A stretch of 33,323 nucleotides of DNA from Enterobacillus tribolii. Lineage in GTDB: Bacteria; Pseudomonadota; Gammaproteobacteria; Enterobacterales; Enterobacteriaceae. The translations under genes and the position numbers were made by a program. Positions within the stretch are counted from its first letter, which is position 1. The number at the start of each line of letters is the position of its first letter. Where the stretch lies: contig NZ_QRAP01000018.1 of NCBI RefSeq assembly GCF_003363015.1, positions 1-33,323 of the forward strand, read 5' to 3'. The notes beneath the pieces are model-generated. The model had not been told where the DNA came from. It was given only the letters and a program-made list of their open reading frames with translations, and did not search any database. Positions 8,816 through 16,645 of this stretch are shown here, piece by piece.

Positions 8816-10273
8816 TTATCCGAGCCAGGCTACGGCAATCACGCTGGAACACAGCGACATCACCACCAGAACGATCAGCACCAGGCGCATCGCCGCCGGC
8901 ACCGGGCCGGCCTGCGCCACCTCTTCACTGGGCTGACCGGGGATCACCCGTCCGAACCAGTAGATAAACCAGGCGAAGCTGGCGACCGACTCAATCAGCA
9001 CCAGCACCATCAGCGGCGTCATCACCCAGAACTCATGGGAGAGCGCGAAACCGGCGGCAAAAATGGGGAACTTGCTGAAGAAGCCGTTGAACGGCGGCAC
9101 GCCGGTAATCGCCAGCGCCGCCACGCAGAAGCCGATGCCCAGCAGCGGCATCTTGCTCAACACGCCGCGCAGGCGCGGCAACATGCGGGTGCCGCAACTG
9201 TAGCTGAGGGCGCCGGCCACCAGGAAGAACAGACTCTTGGCAAACGCATGGTTGAAGATATACGCCACGCCGCCGTCAAACGCTTCGCGCGAACCGAACA
9301 CCGCCATCGACAGCGCCAGAAAAATGTAAGAAAGCTGCGTAATGGTGGACCACGCCAGCAGACGCTTCATGTCCTTCTGCGGCAGGTACATCAGGAAGCC
9401 GTAAATCATCGTAATCACCGCCATCACGATGCCGATCCAGCCGATGATGTGCGGCACGTTCCCCGACTCCAGGATCGCACGGGCAAAGATGTACACCCCG
9501 ACCTTCACCATGGACGCAGCGTGTAAGTAAGCGCTCACGGGAGTAGGCGCTTCCATCGCGTCGGGCAGCCAGGCCTGCAACGGCAACTGAGCCGATTTCC
9601 CCCAGGCTGCGAACAGGATACCGCCGAATACGATCAGCGCCGGCGTGCCGCTGAGCTGCGCCAGCGCGCTCAGGGCGAAAGTGCCGGTGGTCAGGAACAG
9701 GGTCGCCGCCGCCAGATACAGACCAATCGACGCCACGTGCGTAATCAGCAGCGCCTTCATCGCGGAGCGCTGCGACTTCGGCGTCTGGTAATAGCCGATC
9801 AACCCCCAGGAACAGCCGCCGGTAATTTCGAAAAACAACAGTTGCCCCAGAATGGTGGATGACATCACCAGCCCCGCCATCGCGCCGATAAACACCAACA
9901 GGAAGGCATAATACCGATTGCCGCCCTCATGGGGATGTTCGCGGTTGCCGGCGGTCAGATAACCGGTCGAGTAAAGACTCACTAACAGGCCAAGAAAGAC
10001 CACCGCAAAAACAATCAGCGTGCTGATGCGATCAAAGGTGAACCCGAACAACGCCACGTCGCCGTAGCTCAGCAGCGTGACGGTTACATCGGCCTTGCCA
10101 TGGGCCAGGAATCCCCAGCCCATCAGCACGGTGCCCAGCGTCGCCAGCAACGCGAAGAACGTGGCGAGCCACTTCGCCATGCGCTGCGGCAGGCACGCCG
10201 TTAACAGCGCGCCGATGAACGGCAGCAACAGGGTCGCTAACGCCGTTGTGGTCATAAAGGATGAATTTTCCAT
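8816..10273 (-). CDS. hyfD: Hydrogenase-4 membrane subunit, antiporter-like HyfD
   Basis: This is the second NuoL/M/N-type subunit, 485 residues (E. coli HyfD 479), with about fourteen predicted hydrophobic helices. Family segments include AAWGKSAQLPLQAWLPDAMEAPTPVSAYLHAA and DMKRLLAWSTITQLSYI. With HyfB and HyfF it distinguishes hydrogenase-4 from hydrogenase-3. The AAGGAG that overlaps the hyfC stop lies 14 bases before this ATG, an unusually long spacing. Met7 is therefore an alternative start, though it has no better ribosome binding site. Confidence 0.94.
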   Translation of the reverse strand: MENSSFMTTTALATLLLPFIGALLTACLPQRMAKWLATFFALLATLGTVLMGWGFLAHGKADVTVTLLSYGDVALFGFTFDRISTLIVFAVVFLGLLVSLYSTGYLTAGNREHPHEGGNRYYAFLLVFIGAMAGLVMSSTILGQLLFFEITGGCSWGLIGYYQTPKSQRSAMKALLITHVASIGLYLAAATLFLTTGTFALSALAQLSGTPALIVFGGILFAAWGKSAQLPLQAWLPDAMEAPTPVSAYLHAASMVKVGVYIFARAILESGNVPHIIGWIGIVMAVITMIYGFLMYLPQKDMKRLLAWSTITQLSYIFLALSMAVFGSREAFDGGVAYIFNHAFAKSLFFLVAGALSYSCGTRMLPRLRGVLSKMPLLGIGFCVAALAITGVPPFNGFFSKFPIFAAGFALSHEFWVMTPLMVLVLIESVASFAWFIYWFGRVIPGQPSEEVAQAGPVPAAMRLVLIVLVVMSLCSSVIAVAWLG

Positions 10274-10291
10274 AATGGTTTTCCAGGCTCC

Positions 10292-11242
10292 TTACAGACC
10301 GGTCAGGTAAAACACGAAGGCCAGCGCCGCAACGCCGAAGCCCAGCCAGGTAACACGGTGGGTCAGCAGGAAGCGCCCGCGCGCCAGGCTGTTTTCCACC
10401 AGCGAGGCGATCACGAACACCACCAGCAGCTTCACCAGCATGATCCCCAGCGCCGGAAGCAACGCGGCAAACGTCAGCTCAGATGCCTTGCCGAACGGGA
10501 TAAACACCGCCAGAAACAGTTCGGCCACCACCACCTGCTTGAGGCCGATCCCCCACTTCACCAACGCCAGGCCGGAGCCGGAATATTCGGTCAGCGGGCC
10601 TTCCTGCAGCTCCTGTTCCGCCTCCGCTACGTCAAACGGAATTTTGCCCATCTCGATAAAGGCGGCAAAACCACAGGCCACCAGCGCCAGCAGGGTCGCG
10701 GTCGGCGATGCCCAGCCGTCGGTCAGTACAGCGCTGATCGTGCCGATATTGGTGGAACCGGCAATCAGCGCCACCACCAGCAATGCCAGGATCAGCGTCG
10801 GCTCCACCAGTACGCCCAGCGTCAGCTCGCGGCTGGCGCCGATGCCGGCGAAGGGGCTGCCGGTATCCAGCCCGGAGAGGGAAAAGAAGAAGCGAAACAG
10901 CGCGAACAGGTACAACAGCGTAATCAGGTCTCCCGCGCCGCCGAACGGCGAGGTGCGGGTGAATACCGGCAGCGTCATCGCCACCAGCAACATGCTGCCC
11001 AGCAAAACGTAAGGCATCACGCGGAACACCGCGCCGGACTGCGCCGGCGCCACTTCCTGGCGCTTCAGCAGCTTGAAGATATCGCGGTAGTCCTGCCCGA
11101 TCCCCGGCCCGCGCCGTGAGTGCATACGGGCGCGGATCTGGCGGGAAATGCCGGTAAACAGCGGCGTCAGCGCCAGTAAAATAACCGCCTGCGCCAGGGC
11201 AAAGAGTCCCATCATCAATGACGGCGTTTCTTGCATTGTCAT
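10292..11242 (-). CDS. hyfC: Hydrogenase-4 membrane subunit HyfC (NuoH-like)
   Basis: HyfC anchors the hydrophilic hydrogenase arm to the membrane subunits. The 316-residue protein (E. coli 315) shows the NuoH-family stretches SRRGPGIGQDYRDI, EMGKIPFDVAEAEQELQEGPLTEYSGSG and a string of hydrophobic helices. ATG at 11242 is chosen because AAGGAG (11250-11255, overlapping the hyfB stop) is 7 bases away. The upstream in-frame ATG at 11248 would leave only one base of spacing. Confidence 0.95.
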   Translation of the reverse strand: MTMQETPSLMMGLFALAQAVILLALTPLFTGISRQIRARMHSRRGPGIGQDYRDIFKLLKRQEVAPAQSGAVFRVMPYVLLGSMLLVAMTLPVFTRTSPFGGAGDLITLLYLFALFRFFFSLSGLDTGSPFAGIGASRELTLGVLVEPTLILALLVVALIAGSTNIGTISAVLTDGWASPTATLLALVACGFAAFIEMGKIPFDVAEAEQELQEGPLTEYSGSGLALVKWGIGLKQVVVAELFLAVFIPFGKASELTFAALLPALGIMLVKLLVVFVIASLVENSLARGRFLLTHRVTWLGFGVAALAFVFYLTGL

Positions 11243-11253
11243 GATCATTCTCC

Positions 11254-13272
11254 TTACACCGCGATAGCCAGCAGCAGCACGACCAGTGCGGCCACCACGT
11301 ACAGGCAGTAGAGACGGAAATCCCCGCTCTGCAGGCGCTGCATCTGCGCACCAATACGCTGAACCCCGCGCACCAGCGGATAGATGATGCGCTCATCCCA
11401 GAACGGTTCCGCGGCGGCCGCGCCGGCGGTGGTGCGTTCCAGCGTCCGGCTCAGCGCCGCAGAGGGATCAAGCTGTTTGCGCATACGGTACAGCGCAGCG
11501 AACATGGCGCGCAGCGGCTGGGTAAAGCCACCGGCAGACACTGCCATCGCCTGCTCCCAGCCATACCCGCACGCCCACGGATCGCCGCGGCGGCGGAATC
11601 CGGGCTGCCCGCCTTTACGGATCAGGTAGACAGCCAGCGGCAGCAACGGCAGGGCCAGCAGCAGAATGAAGGTCAGCGCCGGCGACAGCATGGCCTGCGC
11701 GGCCTGTTGCGGCACCAGCAAGCCGCCCTGCGCGACGGTCAGTTCCTGCGCGCCGCTCAGCGAAGCGGCAACCTGCGCCAGCACCGGCGCCACCACCGAG
11801 GCGCCCGCGCCCAGCAACACGCAGAACAGGGCCAGCAGCAACATGGAAACCGTCATCGGCCAGGGGACTTCGCGGGCCTGCGCCGCTTTTTCGCTGCGCG
11901 GACCGCCGCAGAAGCTCACGCCGTAAACTTTAACGAAGCACATCGCGGCCAGCGCGCCGGTAATGGCCAGCATCACCATGGCCACCGGGCCGCTCAGGCG
12001 CATCAGGAAGTTGCCGTCATGGCTCATGGTGAACAACGACTGGTAGGTATACCACTCGCTGATAAACCCGTTGAGCGGCGGCAAGGCGGAAATAGACATA
12101 CAGCCAATCAGGAAAGCCAGCGCGGTTTTGGGCATTAACTTACCCAGACCGCCCATATGCTCCATATCGCGGGTGTGGACGCGGTAAATCACCGCGCCGG
12201 CGCCGAGGAACAGCAGTCCTTTAAACACCGCGTGGTTAATCAGGTGATACAGCGCGCCGAGCAGACCCAGCGCCGCCATCACCGGATGACCGGTGGCGAT
12301 GCCCGCCATACCAACGCCGACGCCCATCAGGATAATGCCGATGTTCTCTACCGTGTGCCAGGCCAGCAGGCGCTTGATATCATGCTCGGCCAGGGCGTAA
12401 AGCACGCCCAGCACCGCCGACACCGCACCAAATCCCAGCACCAGAATCCCCCACCACAGCTCCGGCGCGCCGAGCAAATCGATACCGACCTTGATGATCC
12501 CGAAGATACCGATCTTCACCATCACGCCGGACATCAGCGCCGACGCATGGGACGGCGCCGCCGGGTGAGCGCGCGGCAGCCAGCTGTGCAGCGGCAGCAT
12601 CCCCGCTTTGGCGCCGAAGCCGAAAAACGCCAGCAGGAACACCACGGAGGCCATACCCGGCGACAGCGACAGTTCACGGAAAGAATCGAAGTCGAGGCTG
12701 CCGCTTTCCCGCCACATCAGGAAGAAAGCGATCATAATCAGCACGGAACCGGCATGGGCGATGAAGAAATACAGCAGCCCTGCGCTGACGGACTCGTCAT
12801 CCTGCTCGGCGATCACCAGGAACCAGGAGGCCAGGGACATCATTTCGAACAGAATGATGAAATAGAACGCGTTATCCATCACCACCAGGCCGACCATCGA
12901 GGCGATGAACAGATTCATAAAGAATCCCATGCTGCCCGCGCCGCGCCCTTCGTACTCCCGCGCATAAGACAGGGAATAAAGCGCGCAAACGGTAACCAGC
13001 AGCGAAATCACCATCACCATAAACGCCGCCAGCATATCCAGGCGCACGGTAAACGCCGCGAAGGGAAACAGCCCCGGCGTCGCGAACGCCTGCGCATGGC
13101 CGCTCAGCAATACGGGAAACGCGCTGCACAGCCCAAGCACGCCGCCGATGATGGCCGTGATCCCCGCCACGTTGATCGACAACCGCTCGCGGCGCGCCAA
13201 CAGCAGGGAAATCACGCCGCCGGCCACGTAAAAAATCACCGACCAAAGCAGTAACTGCAATGAAGACGCCAT
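11254..13272 (-). CDS. hyfB: Hydrogenase-4 membrane subunit, antiporter-like HyfB (NuoL-like)
   Basis: HyfB is the largest membrane subunit, 672 residues, the same as in E. coli. It has many hydrophobic helices and the antiporter-family segments FGAKAGMLPLHSWLPRAHPAAP and DIKRLLAWHTVENIGIIL. The C-terminal part ends in a further helix after an amphipathic stretch, as in HycC/HyfB proteins. The start overlaps the hyfA stop by one base (TAATG), so translation is probably coupled. Together with HyfD and HyfF it may pump ions while formate is converted to H2; that energetics claim is inference from homology. Confidence 0.95.
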   Translation of the reverse strand: MASSLQLLLWSVIFYVAGGVISLLLARRERLSINVAGITAIIGGVLGLCSAFPVLLSGHAQAFATPGLFPFAAFTVRLDMLAAFMVMVISLLVTVCALYSLSYAREYEGRGAGSMGFFMNLFIASMVGLVVMDNAFYFIILFEMMSLASWFLVIAEQDDESVSAGLLYFFIAHAGSVLIMIAFFLMWRESGSLDFDSFRELSLSPGMASVVFLLAFFGFGAKAGMLPLHSWLPRAHPAAPSHASALMSGVMVKIGIFGIIKVGIDLLGAPELWWGILVLGFGAVSAVLGVLYALAEHDIKRLLAWHTVENIGIILMGVGVGMAGIATGHPVMAALGLLGALYHLINHAVFKGLLFLGAGAVIYRVHTRDMEHMGGLGKLMPKTALAFLIGCMSISALPPLNGFISEWYTYQSLFTMSHDGNFLMRLSGPVAMVMLAITGALAAMCFVKVYGVSFCGGPRSEKAAQAREVPWPMTVSMLLLALFCVLLGAGASVVAPVLAQVAASLSGAQELTVAQGGLLVPQQAAQAMLSPALTFILLLALPLLPLAVYLIRKGGQPGFRRRGDPWACGYGWEQAMAVSAGGFTQPLRAMFAALYRMRKQLDPSAALSRTLERTTAGAAAAEPFWDERIIYPLVRGVQRIGAQMQRLQSGDFRLYCLYVVAALVVLLLAIAV

Positions 13273-13892
13273 TATTCTCCACCTCCCTGACGGTTGGACA
13301 AGAACGCCAGATCCGGCGGCGACATCAGTACCGACTCCAGACGACGCGCCTGGCTGCTCCCATCAATGGCTTGCTCGTCCACCAGATGCAGGGCGTTGGT
13401 CGGGCAAACCCGCACGCACTCCGGCCCCTGCTCCTGAAACGAACACAGATCGCATTTCACCGCTACGGTACGTACGCCCGCATTCCAGGCCAGATAAGGG
13501 TTCGCCGCGGCATTGCTGCCCGGCTCGTCGGCCAGCATCTCTTCCGGCACATACTGCTCGTACAGCGCCGGGACATCGACGGGTTTGCTGCCGGATGGCG
13601 CAATCGCGCCGAACGGACAAACCAGCCCGCACAGCTTGCAGCCGATACACAGGCTTTCGTTGAGTACGATGGCGTTTTCGCCGTGGGTAATGGCGTTAAC
13701 CGGGCAGACCCGGGCGCAGGGAGCGTCCTCACAGTGACGGCACAGCATCGGCGCCGTATGTTCCCCCGCACGCGTCACCGTCAGCCGGGGATGCGCCTGC
13801 AACCCCTGCGCCTTGTGCACCGACGTACATGCAGCCATGCAGGTATTGCACCCGATACACAACGCCGGCTCCGCAATAACAAAGCGGTTCAT
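13272..13892 (-). CDS. hyfA: Hydrogenase-4 polyferredoxin subunit (HycB-like)
   Basis: HyfA is the first gene of the operon and the probable electron acceptor from FdhF. The 206-residue protein has four 4Fe-4S motifs: Cys12-15-18-22, Cys51-54-59-63, Cys82-85-88-92, and a last one in CDLCSFQEQGPECVRVCP. The N-terminus MNRFVIAEPALCIGCNTC aligns with E. coli HyfA. GAGG stands 7 bases before the ATG. The leader after the predicted sigma54 start is only about 40 bases. Confidence 0.95.
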   Translation of the reverse strand: MNRFVIAEPALCIGCNTCMAACTSVHKAQGLQAHPRLTVTRAGEHTAPMLCRHCEDAPCARVCPVNAITHGENAIVLNESLCIGCKLCGLVCPFGAIAPSGSKPVDVPALYEQYVPEEMLADEPGSNAAANPYLAWNAGVRTVAVKCDLCSFQEQGPECVRVCPTNALHLVDEQAIDGSSQARRLESVLMSPPDLAFLSNRQGGGE

Positions 13893-13942
13893 GTTCAGTC
13901 CTCAGATTCAGACTACGGATAGATGGATAATGCGGAACCCTA

Positions 13943-13958
13943 AGCAGGAAACGTGCCA
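13943..13958 (-). promoter_or_regulatory. Sigma54 promoter of the hyf operon
   Basis: The minus-strand sequence TGGCACGTTTCCTGCT is a near-perfect -24/-12 element: TGGCACG, then four bases, then CTGCT where the consensus has TTGCW. GG and GC have the correct separation. It is 50 bases upstream of the hyfA ATG. Transcription would read the whole hyfABCDEFGHIJ-hycI series. Confidence 0.9.
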
Positions 13959-13975
13959 CATATTATTTCCTTAGC

Positions 13976-13988
13976 AATCAAGGGAATA
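13976..13988. promoter_or_regulatory. Candidate IHF site
   Basis: AATCAAGGGAATA matches the IHF consensus WATCAA-N4-TTR at all but one fixed position. It lies between the sigma54 promoter and the activator site of hyfA, where IHF bending is needed at other FHL promoters. A short degenerate motif like this can occur by chance. Confidence 0.4.
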
Positions 13989-14007
13989 ACACTTAATAGG
14001 TAGAAAT

Positions 14008-14046
14008 GTCGACACAGGGAGTAACGGTTCGACACTTTTGACGATG
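14008..14046 (-). promoter_or_regulatory. FhlA/HyfR-type upstream activator region of hyf
   Basis: Two activator-like elements are seen: TGTCGACA (14008-14015) and GTTCGACACTTTTGACGATG (14027-14046). The second shares 16 of its first 18 bases with the fdhF site at 2566-2583, in the same orientation relative to its promoter. The centre is about 90 bp upstream of the hyfA -12 element. Confidence 0.75.
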
Positions 14047-14074
14047 TATCAACGGCATAGTCGGCAGCATGATT

Positions 14075-14083
14075 TGCTATAGA
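14075..14083 (+). promoter_or_regulatory. Candidate extended -10 promoter for the 14206 gene
   Basis: TGCTATAGA fits an extended -10 (TGnTATAAT) on the plus strand, with no convincing -35 hexamer. The start would be near 14090. A GG...GC pair overlapping it (14063-14077) resembles a sigma54 promoter but has one base too many in the spacer. Confidence 0.35.
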
Positions 14084-14205
14084 GAAAGCCAATATCCGTT
14101 TAAGAATTGAGCATTTTCTGTAAAAAAAGAAATTCAGATGAGGGAGATAGTGTACTAAACGAGCATATGACTTTTTCTTACTGACAGGAAACGAGGAGTG
14201 TGCGT

Positions 14206-14412
14206 ATGAGTGAGACCCATCAGTTAAAATTTGGCGCAAACGAAATGGATTTTCTCGCTGCAAGCGTCGCCTTAATGGAAGCACAGCATCGAATCGTCGA
14301 CACGGGGAAAGTCACCGGAAATATGAACGACAAGCAACGCGTACAGTTCAACCGGAGCCTGGATTTTTACCGCAAAGAATACGGAAAGAAACAACAAGCG
14401 ACAGTGGAATAG
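14206..14412 (+). CDS. Small protein of unknown function divergent from hyfA
   Basis: I do not recognise this 68-residue protein. It is charged, rich in Gln, Lys and Glu, has no cysteine, signal peptide or membrane segment, and looks mainly helical (for example MDFLAASVALMEAQHRIVD). ATG at 14206 is chosen because GAGGAG (14193-14198) is 7 bases upstream; the in-frame GTG at 14200 is too close to it. It is followed by its own terminator. It shares its upstream region with hyfA, including the FhlA-type site, so a link to formate hydrogenlyase is plausible but unproven. It does not resemble HycA, the small regulator encoded at the E. coli hyc operon. Confidence 0.7.
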   Translation: MSETHQLKFGANEMDFLAASVALMEAQHRIVDTGKVTGNMNDKQRVQFNRSLDFYRKEYGKKQQATVE

Positions 14413-14434
14413 ATCGCACTAGCGCCCATTTTTA

Positions 14435-14462
14435 CCCCGCTCTCCGGCGGGGACTTTATTTC
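14435..14462 (+). terminator. Intrinsic terminator of the 14206 gene
   Basis: CCCCGC-TCTCCG-GCGGGG forms a 6-bp GC stem followed by ACTTTATTTC on the plus strand, about 22 bases past the stop codon. The T-rich part runs into the last codons of the convergent activator gene. Read on the minus strand the hairpin is followed by TAAAAA, so it should not terminate that gene efficiently. Confidence 0.7.
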
Positions 14463-16471
14463 AGATAATCCTTCCCCGATATCCCCATTTTTTGCATCCG
14501 CGAGATCAACGTGGTGCGCTTCAGCCCGAGGCGCGTGGCCGCTCCGCGCGGGCCGGCCACGATACCGTTGGCGTCGCGCAGCGCCTGTAAGATACGCTCC
14601 CGTTCATCACCGCCGGCATCCGCCGCCGGCACGGTCAGCGCCACCGGTTGCGGCCGCGCGGATGAAAACGCGTCCAGCGGCAAGGCCAGCACCGGGCCGC
14701 GCGTCAGGATCACCGCCCGTTCGATGATGTTTTCCAGCTCACGTATATTTCCCGGCCACGGCAGAGCGCTGAGCCGGCGAATCGCCTCCGTGGGAATGCG
14801 GGTAATGGTCCTGTTCATGCGCCGGGCGATTTTGGCGGTGAAGAACTTCACCAGCAGCGGAATATCTTCCGGCCGTTCGCGCAGCGGCGGGATCATGATG
14901 GGAAAGACGTTAAGGCGGTAATAAAGGTCGCTGCGGTATTCCCGATCTTCCACCATCTGTTTCAGATCGCGATTGGTTGCGGCAATGAGGCGCACGTCCA
15001 CCGGAATCACTTTATTCCCGCCCAGCCGTTCGATCTCTTTTTCCTGCAACACGCGCAGCAGTTTGGGCTGTAACTCCAGCGGAATGTCACCGACCTCATC
15101 AAGAAACAGCGACCCCTGATGCGCCAGTTCAAAGCGCCCCATCCGTTGCTGGGCCGCGCCGGTATAAGCGCCCTTCTCATGCCCGAACAGGTCGCTTTCC
15201 AGCAGCGTTGCCGGGATCGCCGCACAGTTCATCTTCACCATGCGTTTATCGCTGCGCCCGCTGAGGTCGTGCACCGCCTGCGCGATCAGCTCTTTACCGG
15301 TGCCGGTTTCGCCCAGAATCAACACCGTAGTATCGCTGGCGGCCACCATCTCCACCTGCTCCAGCACCGCTTTGATTGCCCGGCTCTGGCCCACGATCTC
15401 GCTGAAATCCCCCTCCTGACGAATCTGTTCGGTCAGGTAGTGGTTTTCATGCACCAGATTATCCTTCAGACGGGAAATTTCGGCGTAGGCCAGCGCGTTG
15501 TCCACCGCAATAGCAATACGCGCGGCAATCTGACGCAGCAAGGTCAGGTTGTCCTCGTCAAACACGGACGAACGGCACTGCGCCAATTTCAGAACGCCGA
15601 GCACCTTATGGCCGAACACCAGCGGCAGCTGGCAAATCGTTTGGTGCCCCAGCTCCAGCATTTGTGCAAGTTGTCGATCGTGCGGCGCCAGGCGGGTGGA
15701 ATCATGCAGATCCATCAACAGCATGTTTTCGCTTTCAATCACCTGCTGCGCCAGCGACCCGGCCAACGGGATCCAGGTTTGCTCATGCAGCACCGGCTTA
15801 CCGCGCTGATAGCTGGCGACGTAGGTTTTCAACCGGCTGTCATCCTGATCGAACAGCGACAAACCGATGTAATCAATGCCGAAGAAACGGTGAATTTCAC
15901 GCGACACTTCACCGGCCAGCGCATCCAGCTCCAGCTTGGAGGTCACCGCGTTCGTCACATCCACCAGGATGCGGCAATGATCGCGTTCGTGACGCAGCCG
16001 CGCCTCTTCCTGCTCAGCCAGCGTTTTTTCCAGCAGATTTTCCAGCGCGATGGCCGTGACATCGGCCAGCATCACCGCCGTGGCGCGTTCTTCATCGCGG
16101 AAAGGATCACTGCGCAGAAACATGATATCGCCCAACCGCTGACTCGGCGTGACCAGAGGATGGCGCAGCGCGGAAGAAAACGCCGCCGGCGGCGTGTCGT
16201 CCTCCTGAGGAAAAGATAAAAAAGACTCATGATTTTTGTCATAGCCGTAGCACATAATGCGGTTTTGCTCCGGCTCATAATGCAGAATCCTGACCTCTTC
16301 CGCCCCCATGATTTCAATGGCCGCACACTGTAAAACATCCAATAATGCAGGCAGGCTTTTTATCGTCAAAACGCTATATAAAACAGAATACAACGATGCG
16401 TTATTTGCCCCCGGGGCGCGGTGGTCGCCGGAGAGAACAACGTGCGGCAGAAGATCGTTTGTCGCGGACAT
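14456..16471 (-). CDS. hyfR: Sigma54-dependent formate hydrogenlyase activator, FhlA/HyfR type
   Basis: This 671-residue enhancer-binding protein should activate the hyf and fdhF sigma54 promoters in response to formate. Two GAF-like regions fill the first ~340 residues. The AAA+ domain has Walker A GETGTGKE (about residue 388), Walker [11 protein letters not shown] and the RNAP-contacting loop GAYTGA (about 433), where most family members have GAFTGA. The C-terminal helix-turn-helix is [22 protein letters not shown]. Several stretches ([26 protein letters not shown]) look closer to E. coli HyfR, while the central GAF part also resembles FhlA, so the symbol is tentative. No strong ribosome binding site precedes the ATG. 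Confidence 0.88.
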   Translation of the reverse strand: MSATNDLLPHVVLSGDHRAPGANNASLYSVLYSVLTIKSLPALLDVLQCAAIEIMGAEEVRILHYEPEQNRIMCYGYDKNHESFLSFPQEDDTPPAAFSSALRHPLVTPSQRLGDIMFLRSDPFRDEERATAVMLADVTAIALENLLEKTLAEQEEARLRHERDHCRILVDVTNAVTSKLELDALAGEVSREIHRFFGIDYIGLSLFDQDDSRLKTYVASYQRGKPVLHEQTWIPLAGSLAQQVIESENMLLMDLHDSTRLAPHDRQLAQMLELGHQTICQLPLVFGHKVLGVLKLAQCRSSVFDEDNLTLLRQIAARIAIAVDNALAYAEISRLKDNLVHENHYLTEQIRQEGDFSEIVGQSRAIKAVLEQVEMVAASDTTVLILGETGTGKELIAQAVHDLSGRSDKRMVKMNCAAIPATLLESDLFGHEKGAYTGAAQQRMGRFELAHQGSLFLDEVGDIPLELQPKLLRVLQEKEIERLGGNKVIPVDVRLIAATNRDLKQMVEDREYRSDLYYRLNVFPIMIPPLRERPEDIPLLVKFFTAKIARRMNRTITRIPTEAIRRLSALPWPGNIRELENIIERAVILTRGPVLALPLDAFSSARPQPVALTVPAADAGGDERERILQALRDANGIVAGPRGAATRLGLKRTTLISRMQKMGISGKDYLK

Positions 16472-16582
16472 ATCAGACCGTGAAAAGAGGCAGGGGAAAG
16501 AATTTTAAGCCTAGCCGGTAAGGCATAACATGACAACGGCTAATAAAAACAGGGTTAGCGACTTAAAACCGGATAGTTAATA

Positions 16583-16596
16583 GTTATTGTTATCAA
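16583..16596 (-). promoter_or_regulatory. Candidate FNR box upstream of hyfR
   Basis: On the minus strand TTGATAACAATAAC has a perfect left half-site and a 3-of-5 right half compared with the FNR consensus TTGAT-N4-ATCAA. It lies about 110 bases before the activator start codon. Anaerobic control would suit the gene. The same bases partly resemble a Fur box, so the assignment is weak. Confidence 0.3.
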
Positions 16597-16608
16597 TTGC
16601 CTGCCTTG

Positions 16609-16638
16609 TTTACGCGCCGCCGCATGACGGCGCGTAAA
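16609..16638 (-). terminator. Strong hairpin after lysA, possible terminator
   Basis: TTTACGCGCCG and CGGCGCGTAAA form an 11-bp perfect stem 7 bases beyond the lysA stop codon. On the minus strand the hairpin is followed by CAAGGC and not a T-run, so it may stabilise the lysA mRNA end or act with Rho instead of being a classical terminator. Confidence 0.45.
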
Positions 16639-16645
16639 GCGGGCA

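Noticed and set aside
14063-14077. Plus-strand sigma54 promoter for the small gene at 14206
   Set aside because: The gap between the GG and GC elements is one base too long, and such spacing changes normally abolish sigma54 promoters.
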